From Lutjanus erythropterus (Eukaryota; Chordata; Actinopteri; Lutjaniformes; Lutjanidae), in NCBI GenBank assembly GCA_020091685.1, contig CM034603.1, positions 27,124,298 through 27,188,297 of the forward strand: DNA of 64,000 nucleotides, in the 5' to 3' direction. Both the position numbers and the translations under genes were made by a program. Below, in pieces: positions 61,491 through 64,000 of the stretch. Positions within the stretch are counted from its first letter, which is position 1; each line of letters opens with the position of its first letter. The notes under the pieces were generated by a model. The model ran no database searches. It was not told the DNA's origin and worked only from the letters and a program-made list of their open reading frames with translations.

Positions 61491-62564
61491 CCCAAAAAAC
61501 ATCTAGTTGGTAGTGCTTATTATGCATGTTGTGGACTTAGTTGTGTGCTCTTTTACTCTGTGGTTTACACAGTCTTCTGTGTTTATAGTCCAAAATTGTG
61601 AACGTAATAGAAACATACGAAACTATGGCAGCAGAAGTCAGGTGCAGCTTTTGCAGAAGGACCCCAGCTGAGCCATTCCAGATGATGCACATTTAAATTT
61701 GAACATATATTGACTCAGTTCCTAGTATCTGTTTATTTATCATATATTCAATCTTTATGCAGATGAGGGCGAACAGATCATGCATGGAACACTTACCTTG
61801 CATCTGTACGTGTGTATGTTTATGAGGCCGTGGATGCGATTTACCTGAAGCTTTCGTGAGACTGTGTGTATGTATGTGTGTTTGTTCCCATGTGTACATC
61901 TGTGCGTGGACGTGTGTCTGTGCATGGATATTGCAGCTTGGAGAGAGTGTGCATGTCCACTATATTAGACAGAGCGTGTGAGGGGTGCCTCAGCATGTGT
62001 GTGCTGCTGTCTGTTCGGAGCTCTCGGCGCCAGCAGGGAGCGCCATTCCAATTTACCCATCAGCCGCAGAGGTAGGGGGTAAAAGCGCGGGGCATCGCTG
62101 TCGGAGATTTCACATTCGAGGGACGAGATTACCAGTCAGGGGACCCCTGTGTGGAGGTGATGAGGGAGGGAGACTGCAGGGGCACAGTGTGGGGGAGTTG
62201 GGACTGTTGGGGGACGGGGGAGTGGTGAGAGGAGGGAGGGCAGCACGACTCAGCGCCACCCTGGAATCCGTGGGCTCTCTGTTTTCTGGGGAGCGTAGCT
62301 GCCAAGCTGCACATCTGTTTGACACCAGGCGCTGTGGTATGGCAGTCAGGGGCTGTCTGTCCTGATTCACATCTTTTCGCTCTCTAGTTTGTTCTAAGGA
62401 TCTGGACAACTCGGCTGAAGCTCTGTCTCTTTAGAGATCCTTCTAAAACTGTGTTTATGGAGGTTTTAGAAAAAGAAAACCCCAAAACCAAAGGATGAAG
62501 GATTCTTAGTCCCATAACAGCAATCTATTTATCCTTATGTCTGTTTTTTCATTCTTCCTACTAG
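61491..62564. other. Non-coding; GT-rich then G-rich DNA
   Basis: GT-rich at 61800-61930, then G-rich 62060-62250 with a quadruplex motif. No gene recognised. Confidence 0.5.
62191..62220 (+). other. G-quadruplex motif
   Basis: G runs of 5, 3, 5 and 5 bases with loops of 4, 6 and 2 bases, inside a longer G-rich tract. Confidence 0.65.
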
Positions 62565-63010
62565 GGGAGGAACAGTACACAAAATCCACAGTTCGGTACG
62601 CACTTTGGTTTTAGGGTCATGATTCAGTACGTTTTTGGTACAGAACTGAAAACAAGTACAAAATAACATTTTTGTTATTTACTTTGAAAAACAATGGCTC
62701 ATTGTCTTTAAGTCTTACTGTAACAGTTTAGGCGCTCAAATACTGACATATTGTCAATAAAAAAAAGGAAATAACAATTGTCAGTGATGTTACTCTGCAA
62801 GACTCCTGAACGACTTTTGCTTGTTTCACTGGAGCAGAGCTCAAGCGCTTTGACCAGATGCTTAAATCCTGTAGTCTTTAGACTGAGTATGCTCACATAA
62901 CCACAGAGATAAACACTTGTATAGCATTAGTTATTACTTTGGTCTGAATCTGCAGTGAGAGGCTGCCTGAACGCTGTGGTGAGAGAGACTCGCCTTCCAC
63001 TCCGTTTTTG
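62565..63010. repeat. Probable hAT-derived fragment
   Basis: AGGGGAGGAACAGTACACAA, TTCGGTACGCACTTTGGTTT and GGTCATGATTCAGTACG resemble, from memory, the terminus of a fish hAT-type element. The opposite terminus was not found. No transposase domain seen. Confidence 0.45.
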
Positions 63011-64000
63011 TCTGGTTCTCCTAATCAACACACAGGCATCACATGGATGATGCAGCCAGAAACAACGTGTTTGTCTGCTTCCACAGACTCGACTTCAGTT
63101 GAACAACAATTTGACACTAATATTTTCACTGTTACTAAACAAGTACAACAATACTTAATGAGCTTGACTAACTGGGCTGAGCTAACTGGCATGCTGCAGC
63201 TGATACTAGGGATGCATCCAAATCCAAACACGTTATTCAGACAAGCACAAATGATGTCATGCAAACAGATATTTTTTGATCCAAAGTTGCTTGTTTCTAT
63301 TTGGGGAAAAAAAAGCAGCTCCCTGATTACCTCAGCATAGTTAAAACAAAAAAAGGTTGCATCTACCTTAATCACTGACTTAGGTGAGTGTGCTAAGTTA
63401 CACAAATCAAATGCATCCCAGAAGTTGCCTGCTGCTGAAATGCTAACAGTGAGTCCCCCACCGCTGATTTCTACATTTGCTACATTAGTTATGAACTTCT
63501 TCCATCTTTGAGGTGTGTGAGGACTTTCATCAGTCAGTACATTTTAACTGACTTACCTTTGCTCTTGTCTGTGTGCATTTTTACACAAGTTGCCACATTT
63601 TTACCTGAACAAAATTCCTTTAAAGTAGTAGTGGCCTACTTTTACTTAAGTATAAAATTCTAGTACTGTGAACTGCAGTAAGAAAACACAAGTAACACAA
63701 GATGAATGCAGTATCATTAGAATTTAAGATTATTCCCTTCAAATGAAGGATATTTTTCTATATATCCTTTTTTTATACACCTTCTTCAATGCCCCCCAGT
63801 TAAAGGGAGTTGAGACAGTTCATAATAGTTAAAGATAAAAATAAAAAAGGAGAGAGACAGATGAAAAGCACAGTATGAGGATATGGAAATGGAAATATAT
63901 TTCATAATTCTTTATAGGCTAATATAAATTGCTTTAAAGCTTTGAAGGCACGAAATATTTACATATAATGATTTAATGCGACTTCTGGCCTGTATATAGA
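63011..64000. other. Non-coding; AAGTA-rich fragment at about 63600-63690
   Basis: TACTTTTACTTAAGTATAAA at about 63630 is a trace of the family D type. Otherwise AT-rich DNA. No gene recognised up to the window end. Confidence 0.5.

Noticed and set aside
63008-63340. 110-codon frame near a hAT-like terminus, possible transposase piece
   Set aside because: No BED finger or hAT dimerisation motif recognisable; too weak to call.

Overview
The window reads as genomic DNA from a ray-finned (probably percomorph teleost) fish. The evidence is a split vertebrate C2H2 zinc-finger gene with normal GT-AG introns, CA/GT microsatellites, and many short non-autonomous DNA-transposon repeats. Several of those repeats I recognise from memory as common teleost elements; that recognition was not checked against any library.

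The only gene I can support is znf521, on the plus strand. A single 3.5 kb exon (27038-30543) encodes 1,168 complete codons and 26 zinc-finger units. A 313-bp intron follows, then an 85-bp exon (30857-30941) with one more finger. Both exons match the remembered human ZNF521 protein almost end to end, and match its paralogue ZNF423 clearly less well. The N-terminal exons (including the NuRD-binding start of the protein) and the last exon or exons were not recognised by eye. The simplest reading is that 1-27037 is the intron upstream of the large exon and 30942-64000 is the following intron, so nearly the whole window lies inside znf521.

Layout: 1-27 kb holds five copies of a 0.7-1.2 kb palindromic foldback element (around 1.2, 4.4, 19.0, 21.4 and 24.1 kb), other teleost repeats and three CA microsatellites. 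27.0-30.9 kb holds the two exons. 31-64 kb holds four copies of a second repeat family with TTAAAGGAG-like ends, several nested or palindromic repeat clusters (40.3-41.7, 44.5-45.9 and 50.8-52.2 kb), a 230-bp segmental duplication (35.4 and 36.3 kb), a TTTC microsatellite and several G-quadruplex motifs. Between the repeats are low-repeat, mixed-composition blocks with many homeodomain-type TAATTA cores. These could be conserved regulatory elements, but only an alignment could show it.

No tRNA, rRNA, CRISPR array, intact transposase or second protein-coding gene was recognised. I did not find a convincing new biological system. The most unusual structures are the five long foldback elements in one intron, the 40.3-41.7 kb and 45.0-45.5 kb inverted repeats, and the duplicated segment with a 65-bp identical core.
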